Assembly (NCBI RefSeq): GCF_017948245.1
Contig: NZ_CP072868.1
Location: forward strand, 372,001-436,000
DNA length: 64,000 nt
Direction: 5' to 3'
Source of the DNA: Rhizobium sp. NLR16a
GTDB lineage: Bacteria > Pseudomonadota > Alphaproteobacteria > Rhizobiales > Rhizobiaceae
The notes beneath the pieces are model-generated. The model saw only the letters and a program-made list of their open reading frames with translations, was not told the DNA's origin and made no database searches. This document shows, one piece after another, positions 17,458-26,500 of the stretch (positions within the stretch are counted from its first letter, which is position 1; every line of letters begins with the position of its first letter). The position numbers and the translations under genes were made by a program.

Positions 17458-17867
17458 GGAAAACCCCCGTTTTCGGTGCAGACATTGACAACCGAGCCGG
17501 GATACCTCCCTGGGATGACAGCGGCATGACAAAACGTCGCAGCATCGCGGCGGCCGCTTTCGCCCTCCGCCTCCGAGCGCAAAAACCTTGACTCCTGTGG
17601 AAAACCTTCTAAGAGCAACAGCGGAAAAGGAATCTCCATGGTTCGCGACGAACACGCCATTGCCGCATGCAATGACCGGGCACAGGTTGCCGGGGTGGAC
17701 ATTGCCGTTCCGGTTTCTGCCAAAACCAAGGCCAAAACGACGACGAAAACCGTCTGACGTCTCTGGCCTGCCGCTCTCTCCCCGGCTCGGCTGGGGACAG
17801 GAAGACGCGATCCGTCGCGCCTTCCCCTCACCGGACAAGAGGAGAGAAGAGAAAGAGAGCTTGAGAA
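17458..17867. other. Intergenic region between alkaline phosphatase and asd
   Basis: This 410-bp gap between divergent genes holds the PHO box at 17515-17532 and must contain both promoters. Small open frames run through it but have no coding signature or ribosome sites of their own. Nothing else was recognised. Confidence 0.7.
17515..17532 (-). promoter_or_regulatory. PHO box (PhoB-binding site)
   Basis: On the minus strand TTGTCAT-GCCG-CTGTCAT, two 7-bp direct repeats separated by 4 bases, matching the PhoB consensus CTGTCAT-N4-CTGTCAT at 13 of 14 repeat positions. It lies 58 bases upstream of the alkaline phosphatase ATG in the right orientation. Confidence 0.88.
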
Positions 17868-18902
17868 ATGGGTTTCAAAGTAGCAATTGCAGGAGCCACC
17901 GGAAATGTCGGCCGGGAGATGCTCAACATCCTCTCCGAACGCGGCTTCCCCGCCGATGAGGTCGTGGCGCTCGCCTCCTCGCGTTCGCAGGGCACTGAGG
18001 TGTCCTACGGGGACCGGACGCTGAAGGTCTCCAATCTGGAGAATTACGATTTCTCCGATACCGATATCTGCCTGATGTCGGCCGGCGGCGAGGTCTCGAA
18101 GAAATTCTCCCCCAAGATCGGCCAGCAGGGCTGTGTCGTCATCGACAATTCCTCGGCCTGGCGTTACGACGCCGACGTGCCGCTAATCGTGCCGGAAGTG
18201 AACCCGGACGCCGTCACGCAGTTCACCAAGCGCAACATCATTGCCAATCCGAACTGCTCGACCGCGCAGCTGGTGGTTGCGCTGAAGCCGCTGCACGACT
18301 TCGCCAAGATCAAGCGTGTCGTCGTCTCCACCTATCAGTCGGTCTCCGGCGCCGGCAAGGACGGCATGGACGAGCTCTTCAACCAGACGCGCGCCGTATT
18401 CGTTGCCGATCCGATCGAGAACAAGAAGTTCACCAAACGCATCGCCTTCAACGTCATCCCGCACATCGATAGCTTCATGGAAGACGGCTACACCAAGGAA
18501 GAATGGAAGGTGCTGGCCGAGACGAAGAAGATGCTCGATCCGAAGATCAAGGTGACCTGCACGGCGGTGCGTGTGCCCGTCTTCATCGGTCATTCGGAAT
18601 CGGTCAACATCGAATTCGAGAACGAGATCACCGCCGACCAGGCCCGCGATATCCTGCGCGATGCCCCGGGCTGCCTCGTCATCGACAAGCGCGAGAACGG
18701 CGGTTACATCACGCCTTATGAATCCGCCGGCGAAGATGCGACCTATATCTCGCGCATCCGCGAGGACGCGACGGTCGAAAACGGCCTCAATATGTGGGTG
18801 GTCTCCGACAACCTGCGCAAGGGCGCGGCGCTGAACGCCATCCAGATCGCCGAGCTGCTCGTCAATCGCGGCCTGGTCAAGCCGCGCAAGCAGGCAGCCT
18901 GA
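17868..18902 (+). CDS. asd: Aspartate-semialdehyde dehydrogenase
   Basis: NADPH-dependent reduction of aspartyl phosphate to aspartate semialdehyde, the branch point to lysine/diaminopimelate, threonine and methionine. 344 residues with GATGNVGREML (nucleotide binding), SAGGEVSKKF, the active-site cysteine in NPNCSTAQLVVALKPL (about residue 130), and RVPVFIGHSESVNIEFE near the C-terminal end. Leader GAGAGCTTGAGAA gives a modest ribosome site. Divergent from alkaline phosphatase; followed by its own terminator. Confidence 0.97.
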   Translation: MGFKVAIAGATGNVGREMLNILSERGFPADEVVALASSRSQGTEVSYGDRTLKVSNLENYDFSDTDICLMSAGGEVSKKFSPKIGQQGCVVIDNSSAWRYDADVPLIVPEVNPDAVTQFTKRNIIANPNCSTAQLVVALKPLHDFAKIKRVVVSTYQSVSGAGKDGMDELFNQTRAVFVADPIENKKFTKRIAFNVIPHIDSFMEDGYTKEEWKVLAETKKMLDPKIKVTCTAVRVPVFIGHSESVNIEFENEITADQARDILRDAPGCLVIDKRENGGYITPYESAGEDATYISRIREDATVENGLNMWVVSDNLRKGAALNAIQIAELLVNRGLVKPRKQAA

Positions 18903-18927
18903 TACCATTTGTAAACCATAAGATGTT

Positions 18928-18956
18928 AAAGCCCTGCTCGTTGAGTGGGGCTTTTT
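18928..18956 (+). terminator. Terminator of asd
   Basis: AAAGCCC-TG-CTC-GTT-GAG-T-GGGGCTTT hairpin followed by TTCC; 26 bases past the stop. The U-run is short but the arms include AAA/TTT. Confidence 0.75.
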
Positions 18957-19072
18957 CCGGGGCAAATACGACTGTATAAGCGCTCGCTAAACGGTGATCG
19001 TGACAAAATCGCGAGTGGCTGGCATTCTCTTGCCCGCTTAAAAACTATGCAGATCGAGAGCGGGGTTTCTCA

Positions 19073-19897
19073 ATGCGCATGACAAAGTTGTTTCTGGCGG
19101 CCGCTGCGGCAATGGGCGTCCTCCACGCGGTACCGGCGTTCGCGCAAGGACTGCAATGTGGCAATACCAGCGCCGGCTTCGACGCCTGGGTCGCCGATTT
19201 CAAGCAGACGGCAGCGGCCAATGGCGTCAGCCAATCGGTGCTCAGCCGCGCCTTCGCCAACGTCAACTACAACAAGCCGACGATCGCCGCCGATCGCGGC
19301 CAGAAAAGCTTCAAGCTCTCCTTCGATGCCTTCATGCAGAAGCGCGGCGGTGCCGCCGTCATTTCCCGCGGCCGGTCGATGAAAGCGGCCAACCAGGCCC
19401 TTTTTTCCTCGATCGAACGCCGCTTCGGCGTTCCCGCCGGTCCGCTGATCGCAATCTGGGGCATGGAGACCGGTTTCGGCAGCTATATGGGCAACCAGCA
19501 TACGCTGTCGGCTGTGTCGACCCTTGCCTATGACTGCCGTCGTTCGGACTATTTCACCGATCAGCTCTATGCTGCGCTTCAGCTGGTCTCCGAAGGTTAT
19601 CTGAGCCCGCAGGCCAAGGGTGCCGCCCATGGTGAAATCGGCCAGACGCAGTTTCTGCCACGCAACGTCGTGCGCTTCGGCGCCGACGGCGACGGCGACG
19701 GCCGGGTCGACATGGTCGGCTCCCGCGCCGATGCGCTGGCCTCGACCGCAAATTTCCTCAAGGGCCACGGCTGGCGTGCCGGCGCCGGCTATCAGCCGGG
19801 AGAGCCGAATTTCGCTGCGATCCAGGGGTGGAACGCCGCCAGCGTTTATCAGCAGGCGATCGCCTATATCGGCCAACAGATCGACGGCGGCAGATAA
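19073..19897 (+). CDS. Lytic murein transglycosylase (MltB/SltB-like)
   Basis: 274 residues with a Sec signal peptide (MTKLFLAAAAAMGVLHAVPAFA). The domain is the SLT_2/MltB class: the catalytic glutamate is in IAIWGMETGFGSYMGN, followed by HTLSAVSTLAYDCRRSDYF and GAAHGEIGQTQFLPRNV. It cleaves peptidoglycan glycan strands to 1,6-anhydro products in the periplasm. No lipobox, so it is soluble, unlike MltB itself, and there is no C-terminal peptidoglycan-binding domain. The DGDGDGRVD stretch looks like a calcium-binding turn, as in E. coli Slt35. Confidence 0.9.
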   Translation: MRMTKLFLAAAAAMGVLHAVPAFAQGLQCGNTSAGFDAWVADFKQTAAANGVSQSVLSRAFANVNYNKPTIAADRGQKSFKLSFDAFMQKRGGAAVISRGRSMKAANQALFSSIERRFGVPAGPLIAIWGMETGFGSYMGNQHTLSAVSTLAYDCRRSDYFTDQLYAALQLVSEGYLSPQAKGAAHGEIGQTQFLPRNVVRFGADGDGDGRVDMVGSRADALASTANFLKGHGWRAGAGYQPGEPNFAAIQGWNAASVYQQAIAYIGQQIDGGR

Positions 19898-19924
19898 GCC
19901 TTCATTGACAGCCAGGCTTTTGGA

Positions 19925-19950
19925 AACGCCGCTGCGAACGCGGCGTTTTT
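19925..19950 (+). terminator. Terminator of the lytic transglycosylase gene
   Basis: AACGCCGC-N7-GCGGCGTT with TTT, an 8-bp perfect stem. It is convergent with the diguanylate cyclase gene, whose stop codon sits at the edge of the U-run; read on the other strand it is also preceded by the right symmetry, so it is probably bidirectional. Confidence 0.85.
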
Positions 19951-21569
19951 CATATGCGGGAATCAAAACTGCCGCCCGATGCCGTCTTGCGTCGCTCCTC
20001 CTGCGGCGGGGCCGGCACGACCGGCCCCGACACGACGCAATTGCGGCCGGAAGCCTTGGCGGCGTAGAGCGCGAGATCGGCGCGTTTGACCAGATCCTCG
20101 AAGTTCCGGTTGGCGGCGTCGTTTGCCCGGCCGGCGCATCCGAAGCTCGCCGTGACCTTGAGGAAATCGCCACTCGCAAGCGGGATTTCCGCCGTCTCGA
20201 TCGCCCGTCGCACGCGCTCGGCGACGATTGCGGCTTCGTCGGGCGTCGAATCCGGTAAAAGAGCCAGGAACTCCTCGCCCCCATGGCGCACCAGGAGATC
20301 GAAGGAACGAAAATTCTGGCGCGCAACGCCGGCAACGTGCCGAAGCACGGCGTCGCCAGCGTCATGGCCATGGACATCATTGATCTTCTTGAAATGATCG
20401 AGATCGAAGAGAACGACGGAAATCCAGTGCGAGCCGTGCTCGGCCTGCGTAAGGAGCGCCGAGGCGGCGACCTCGAAGCCGCGCCTGTTGTAGAGCCCCG
20501 TCAGAAGATCGGTTTGAGCAGCGTTACGCAACTCACCCACCAACGTTTCCCGGTCCCGAGTAAGCTTGTCGATCAGCCGAAGCCCTCTTGCCGCCAGTAC
20601 CATCACCAGCGTGGCGAGGATGAGCAGGCCTGCACACAGCGCCAGAATCTGCGTCAGGTGTATGTGCGAGAGGGTAGAAAACTGTTCGCCAGTCTCGTGA
20701 ATATCACTCGCGGCCTCCACCATCTTTTGCTGAAGGAAAGCCATGCGTTCGCGCTGTGCGGCCGCCCAGGCGTCGCCCATTGCGCGCGACGGCCGCGAGC
20801 CGGCGAGAATGGCGTCGGTGATCGCATTCGCCTTCATCTGGTCGCTGCGACCGAGATAGGCAACGATGTCGCGCACGACCGGCGCTGAGGAATGGAAGAC
20901 CATGTGATCCATGCCGGCACCGAGCATGGTCTTGCCCTGAATGAACAGTTCAATCGGAAATCTGGCGGAAACGTCTTGATCGAGGTAGCGGGTGCCAATC
21001 CCGGTGATCAACCTTTCGCCGTAGTAGGTGAGCAGGATGCCCATCAACTGGTTGGATTTTTCAAGCAGCACCGGGTCGCTGATCAGCGGTGAAAGTGCGT
21101 CGACGACGGCAAGCTGCTTGAGAGCCGCATACCAGTAGATGGAGCCGGGGTTGCTGCCGGAGTAACGGCCCTGGTCGACGGCGCTTCGCGCGGCGATGAT
21201 GCGGCTATAGGCAAGGCTGAGGGCCGCCAATTCATCTGCAAGCCCTTGATCGAGCGTATCGCGCGACGGCAAGCTGGCATAGAAAGCATGGCGTTCGCGA
21301 TCCAGCGTCAGCCGGCTTTGCTGCATGTCGACAGCAGTCCCGCTGCTGGGATGCGCGAGATAGCGGCGAGTGGCATCGATTTCGCTCAGGATTTCCGTGG
21401 CCGCGATCGACCCGCCGCGCGCAAGTACGTCGGCGAACCGCCGGTCGTTCTCGAGATCTCGGTATTGCAAGATGGAAGTTCGGAGGACAAAAACGCCTTC
21501 AATGAGCATGAAGACGAAGGGCAGCAGGATGGCGGCCAGGATAACCTTTTTGATGGTTTCAAACTTCAT
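19950..21569 (-). CDS. Membrane-anchored diguanylate cyclase (GGDEF)
   Basis: 539 residues. An N-terminal membrane helix (about 8-30), a roughly 270-residue periplasmic sensor region, a second helix (about 305-330) and a C-terminal GGDEF domain. The active-site motif is GGEEF at about 430-434, so the enzyme should make cyclic di-GMP from GTP. An RxxD inhibitory site (RSFD) lies 5 residues before the motif, indicating product feedback control. No EAL domain is present. Start 21569 is the first ATG; a TTG lies 21 bases upstream. The sensor region matches no domain I know. Confidence 0.9.
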   Translation of the reverse strand: MKFETIKKVILAAILLPFVFMLIEGVFVLRTSILQYRDLENDRRFADVLARGGSIAATEILSEIDATRRYLAHPSSGTAVDMQQSRLTLDRERHAFYASLPSRDTLDQGLADELAALSLAYSRIIAARSAVDQGRYSGSNPGSIYWYAALKQLAVVDALSPLISDPVLLEKSNQLMGILLTYYGERLITGIGTRYLDQDVSARFPIELFIQGKTMLGAGMDHMVFHSSAPVVRDIVAYLGRSDQMKANAITDAILAGSRPSRAMGDAWAAAQRERMAFLQQKMVEAASDIHETGEQFSTLSHIHLTQILALCAGLLILATLVMVLAARGLRLIDKLTRDRETLVGELRNAAQTDLLTGLYNRRGFEVAASALLTQAEHGSHWISVVLFDLDHFKKINDVHGHDAGDAVLRHVAGVARQNFRSFDLLVRHGGEEFLALLPDSTPDEAAIVAERVRRAIETAEIPLASGDFLKVTASFGCAGRANDAANRNFEDLVKRADLALYAAKASGRNCVVSGPVVPAPPQEERRKTASGGSFDSRI

Positions 21570-21659
21570 CGCCAATCGCCACGTAATCAAATGCCGGTCG
21601 TGTGCAGCCGATTAGAAGCTTAACAGCAATCCTTAAAAAACTGATAAACCGGTCCGCTC

Positions 21660-22301
21660 CTAGATTTCGGGACGGATGAAATCGCGTGTTTCAGCGTCCA
21701 TGACCCAGAGCTCGCCGGTCGAGATATCGAACCAGGCGCCATGAAGGTGCATTTTTCCTGCGTCCTCGAGCGCCTTTATTTCCGGGAAGGTTCTGAGATT
21801 GTTGATCGAATTGCGGATGGAGACACGCTCCAGCGCCGTCTGTCGCTCAGCCTCGGTCATCACGTCGTTGCTCTGGATTTGTTCGGCTGCGGGTTTGACC
21901 AGCGACATCCACCGACCGATGAAATCGCCGGGCGACAACGGCTCGGCGTTCGGATCGAGTGCCGCGCGGATGCCGCCGCAACGGCCATGGCCCATTACGA
22001 CGATGTCCGAGACCTTCAGCGCCTGCACGGCAAATTCAAGAGCGGCCGATGTCGAATGGAAATGACCGTCCGGCTGGTAGGGCGGCACCATATTGGCAAC
22101 GTTGCGGATGACGAAAAGCTCGCCCGGGCCGGCATCGAAGATCAGCTCGGGAGCCGCACGTGAGTCCGAACAGGCAATGACCAGCGTGCTCGGGTTCTGG
22201 CCGTTTTCAGCAAGTTGCCTATACCTGTCGCGGGCGTCGGCATAACGCCCGTTCATAAAGTTGCGATAACCGTTCAGAAGGGTGTTTGGAAAACGCTGCA
22301 T
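21660..22301 (-). CDS. Beta-class carbonic anhydrase
   Basis: 213 residues. Zinc ligands sit in ACSDSRAAPE (Cys, with the paired Asp/Arg) and GHGRCGG (His and Cys), the standard beta-carbonic anhydrase pattern. It interconverts CO2 and bicarbonate in the cytoplasm, supplying carboxylases. The GELFVIRNVANMVPP segment is also typical. ATG start 22301. It ends 90 bases beyond the start of the cyclase gene on the same strand; co-transcription is possible but not shown. Confidence 0.93.
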   Translation of the reverse strand: MQRFPNTLLNGYRNFMNGRYADARDRYRQLAENGQNPSTLVIACSDSRAAPELIFDAGPGELFVIRNVANMVPPYQPDGHFHSTSAALEFAVQALKVSDIVVMGHGRCGGIRAALDPNAEPLSPGDFIGRWMSLVKPAAEQIQSNDVMTEAERQTALERVSIRNSINNLRTFPEIKALEDAGKMHLHGAWFDISTGELWVMDAETRDFIRPEI

Positions 22302-22372
22302 GCCTCTGGATTAGCGCGCGCGGAAGACAAGATCAACTGCCGCACCGCAAAATGCGCACATTGACAAATGCG

Positions 22373-23248
22373 TCATTTTTTCCGCCGCTGCACCGGGTGC
22401 ACGAGCCGGCGCATCTGCACCATGGCCATCGGCGTCGACAGGCTGAGCGCATCGCTGGCCAGCATCAGCTCGTTGCTGCCTCGCTTGACCGCACGCGCAA
22501 GCACTTCGAACACGCTGGCGGTGGCAAGCTGCAACGCCTTTTCATCCTCGAGGCCGGAGAGCAGGCGCGACAGGAAAACGGCGGCCAGCAGGTCACCGAG
22601 ACCATTCGGCGGGTTCTCGACGACGCGGTGCTCGGCAAGAAGCGCGTGGCGGCCGGAAAGGTAAAGATTGCCGGTACCGCCCGCCATCATCGGGACCGCC
22701 GAGGTGACGAGCATGCGTGACGGCCCAAGCGCCAGCGCCGCCTCCATGATTGCGCTGTTGTCATCGAGCGCTGCTCCCGACAGCCAGGCGAGCTCGTACC
22801 GGTTCGGCGTTGCGAGCGACGCGAGCGGAATGAGATGATCCCGAATGGCCTCGGCCGTCGCTTCCGGCACGTAGAGGCCGCCGAGGTCGCCCATGACCGG
22901 ATCGCAGACATAAAGCAGTTCGGGATTGTTTTGCCGGAGCGCAGCGATCAGCCGAGCGACCGAGCGTGCCTGGGCGGCATTGCCGAAGTAGCCCGAAAGC
23001 ACCGCCCTGACTTCGCCGATCCAAGGTGCGCGGATCAGATCGTCGATCGCCGCATCGAAATCCGCTTCGGCAAATGTCAGCCGCGTCGAACGGCCATGGC
23101 CGGGATGCCAGGGCAGAACGATCGTCGGCAGTGCCCAGACCGGATGGCCGAGCGTCTCCAGCGCAAACACCGCCGCCCGATTGCCAACCGAGCCACGCAC
23201 GACATGGCTGGAAATAACGATGACTGCGCCCGCTGCATTTTCCGACAT
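22373..23248 (-). CDS. pdxY: Pyridoxal kinase PdxY
   Basis: 291 residues of the ribokinase-like PdxY/PdxK family. GNRAAVFALETLGHPVWALPTIVL is the N-terminal signature, DPVMGDLGGLYVPE the substrate loop, and NPPNGLGDLLAAVFLSRLL carries the catalytic aspartate. It phosphorylates pyridoxal in the vitamin B6 salvage pathway. It is upstream of the carbonic anhydrase gene on the same strand (71-base gap) and divergent from the GDH gene. Confidence 0.93.
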   Translation of the reverse strand: MSENAAGAVIVISSHVVRGSVGNRAAVFALETLGHPVWALPTIVLPWHPGHGRSTRLTFAEADFDAAIDDLIRAPWIGEVRAVLSGYFGNAAQARSVARLIAALRQNNPELLYVCDPVMGDLGGLYVPEATAEAIRDHLIPLASLATPNRYELAWLSGAALDDNSAIMEAALALGPSRMLVTSAVPMMAGGTGNLYLSGRHALLAEHRVVENPPNGLGDLLAAVFLSRLLSGLEDEKALQLATASVFEVLARAVKRGSNELMLASDALSLSTPMAMVQMRRLVHPVQRRKK

Positions 23249-23525
23249 TAAACCGAGGTCCGAATGATGATGGCGTTTGATGATCTTTTTGACGCCGGGC
23301 TGTCAACCATTCTTCACGTGAGCGTGGAAAAGTGCGGCGGAAGAGAAAACAAAAAGAGAGCCGTTCACGCTTGTTTTGGCTACGAAATCGGAAAAATCTC
23401 CGACATTTCCCCATCTCCGGCGTCAAAAAAGCATCAAAACCATCCGGCTGGCCCCCATTTTAGAGATTTTTTCGAAGAATCTTCTGCTAGCTTGCAGAAA
23501 ATCAGTCTATTGCGGGAGGCGATCC

Positions 23526-26500
23526 ATGGCTGCCAGAAACAATCCCAAACGAGAAAAACAGATTGAGGGCGCGCGAAAGATCGCCAGGGAGAGGGGCGAG
23601 GCCCATCTCGATCCGGAAATTCTCTTCGGCCGGGCAAGCAATGACGATCTCGAACGCTACACGCCCGAAATGCTGGCGCTTTCTGCCGTGCATTCGGCAA
23701 AAGAACTTGCCGCCTGGAACGCCAAGACGCCGCGCGTCAGCATCGACACCATCGGCGGTGTGACGCCTGACGGCATTGCCGTCTCGGTGCTTTCGGTGAC
23801 CGACCGGAATATGCCCTTTCTCTATGAATCGGTCATGGGAGAAGTGACGAGCACCCATCGCGATCTCTTCATGGCCGTACATCCCATCCTGGTGATGGAA
23901 GGAGACAAGGCTCCCGGGCTCTATTCCGCCGACCAGCCGAGCGATCCCGCCACGCGGGTCAGCCATATCCAGCTTCATATCGCGCCGCTCAATTCCAACC
24001 AGGCGGCCGATCTCGTCAAACGTATCCAGATGGTGCTCGAACAGGTCCGCCTGTCGGTTTCGGACTGGAAGCCGATGCTTTCCAAGCTCGACGGGGTGAT
24101 CGCCGAGCTTGCGGCCAACGGCGCCGGCCGCAGAAAGGCTGAACACGCCGAGGCGATCGCCTTCCTGAGCTGGCTGCGCGACGAGAACTTCACCTTCCTC
24201 GGCATGCGCGAATATATCTATTCCGGCAAGGGTGCCGACGCCAAGGTCGAGCGGGACAAGGGGGCGGGCCTCGGCATTCTCTCCAACCCCGATGTTCTCG
24301 TGCTGCGCACCGGTAAGGACGCCGTGACGACGACTCCGGAGATCCTCGCCTTCCTCGACGGCCCCGAGTTCCTGATCGTGACCAAGGCGAACGTGAAATC
24401 GATCGTCCATCGCCGCGCCTATATGGATTATATCGGCGTCAAGCGTTTCGACGCCGCGGGCAACGTCACCGGCGAACTGCGCATCGTCGGCCTCTTCACC
24501 TCGACGGCCTATACGTCGCTCGCCTCGGAAATCCCGCTGCTGCGCTCCAAGATCGAGAAGGTGAAAGAGCATTTCGGCTTCGACCCGATGAGCCATTCCG
24601 GCCGCATGCTCGACAACACGCTGGAATCCTATCCGCGCGATGATCTTTTCCAGATCGACACGACATTGCTTGCCAGCTTTGCCGAGCAGATCAACGATCT
24701 CGCCGACCGGCCGCGTGTGCGCGTCCTGCCGCGCATCGACCATTTCGACCGCTTCGTCTCGGTCATCGTCTATGTGCCGCGCGAGGAATATGACTCGATC
24801 GTGCGCGAGCGGATCGGCACCTATCTGAAGACGGTCTATGACGGCCGTGTCTCCGCCTATTATCCGGCTTTCCCCGAAGGCGGCGTTGCCCGCGTGCATT
24901 TCATCATCGGCCGCTCCGGCGGCAAGACGCCACGCATTCCGCAGGCAAAGCTTGAGCAGACGATCCGCGAAATCACCGCCCGCTGGGACGACCGTTTCGA
25001 AGCGCTCGCCGGATCGAAGTCGCCGAGACTATCAGTCGATCAGGCCTTCCAGGATTCCTTTAGCCCTGAAGAGACCGTGGCCGACCTCGCCGATATCGGC
25101 GCCTGCGCCGCCGGCGAGCCGCTTCGCATCCAGTTTTATCATCGCCACGAACAAGAGGGCCGCGTGCTCTCGCTGAAGATCTTCCATGCCGGCGGCCAGC
25201 TGGCCTTGTCGCGCCGCGTGCCGCTTCTCGAGAACCTCGGCTTCAATGTCGTCAGCGAACGCACCTTCGACATTGGGGTACAGGTCGCCGATGGCCCAAC
25301 CCAACTCGTGGTGCTGCACGACATGGAACTCGAAACCCGCAGCGGCAGCGATATCGACCTGCATCGTTATGGCGCTGCGCTCGAGGAAGCCTTCGTCGCC
25401 GCCTTCGCCGGCACGCTCGACAATGACAGCTTCAACCGGCTGATCCTTTCGGCAGGGCTCTCGGCGCGCGAAGCCAATGTGTTGCGCGCCTATGCCCGTT
25501 ATCTCCGCCAGGCCGGCATCGCCTATTCGCAGGATTACATCGCAACGACGCTCGATAAATATCCTGGTGTGGCCGCCGCCATCTTCCGGCTGTTCCACGA
25601 CACGCTCGACCCCAAGCTTGCCGACAAAGCCCGTCTCAAGAAGATCGCCGACCTGCATCAGGCGATCGAGGCCGAGCTTGCCGACGTGCCGAGCCTTGAC
25701 GACGACCGTATCCTGCGCCGCTACGTCAACATCGTCGACGCGACGCTGCGCACCAACTATTTCCAGAAGAACCCTGACGGGTCGCCGAAAGCCATGCTGG
25801 CCTTCAAGCTCGATCCGAATCTGGTCGACGGCTTGCCGCAACCGAAACCCTTCCGCGAGATGTTCGTCTACGGCGTCGAGGTCGAAGGCGTGCACCTGCG
25901 TTTCGGCCGGGTAGCGCGCGGTGGTCTGCGCTGGTCGGACCGCGCCGAGGACTACCGCACCGAGGTGCTCGGCCTGGTCAAGGCGCAGCAGGTGAAGAAC
26001 GCCGTCATCGTCCCGGTCGGCGCCAAAGGCGGCTTTTACCCGAAAAGGCTTCCGGTGGGCGGCAGCCGCGACGAAATCTTCAATGCGGGCCGCGAGGCTT
26101 ACAAGACCTATATTCGCACGCTGCTTTCGATCACCGACAATATCTCCGGCGCCGAGGTCGTGCCGCCGAAGGATACGGTAAGGCTCGATGGCGACGATCC
26201 CTATTTCGTCGTCGCCGCCGACAAGGGCACCGCGACCTTCTCCGACACCGCCAATGCGTTGGCGCAGGAAGCCGGCTTCTGGCTGGACGACGCCTTCGCC
26301 TCCGGTGGCTCGGCCGGCTACGACCACAAGAAGATGGGCATCACCGCCCGGGGCGCCTGGGAAACCGTGAAACGCCATTTCCGCGAAATGGACATCGACA
26401 TCCAGACGACGCCCTTTACCGTCGCGGGCGTCGGCGACATGTCGGGCGACGTCTTCGGCAACGGCATGCTGCTCTCCCCGAAGATCCGGCTCGTCGCCGC

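Noticed and set aside
17458..17838. N-terminal extension of the alkaline phosphatase frame
   Set aside because: The signal peptide begins at 17457 and the extension covers the PHO box and promoter.
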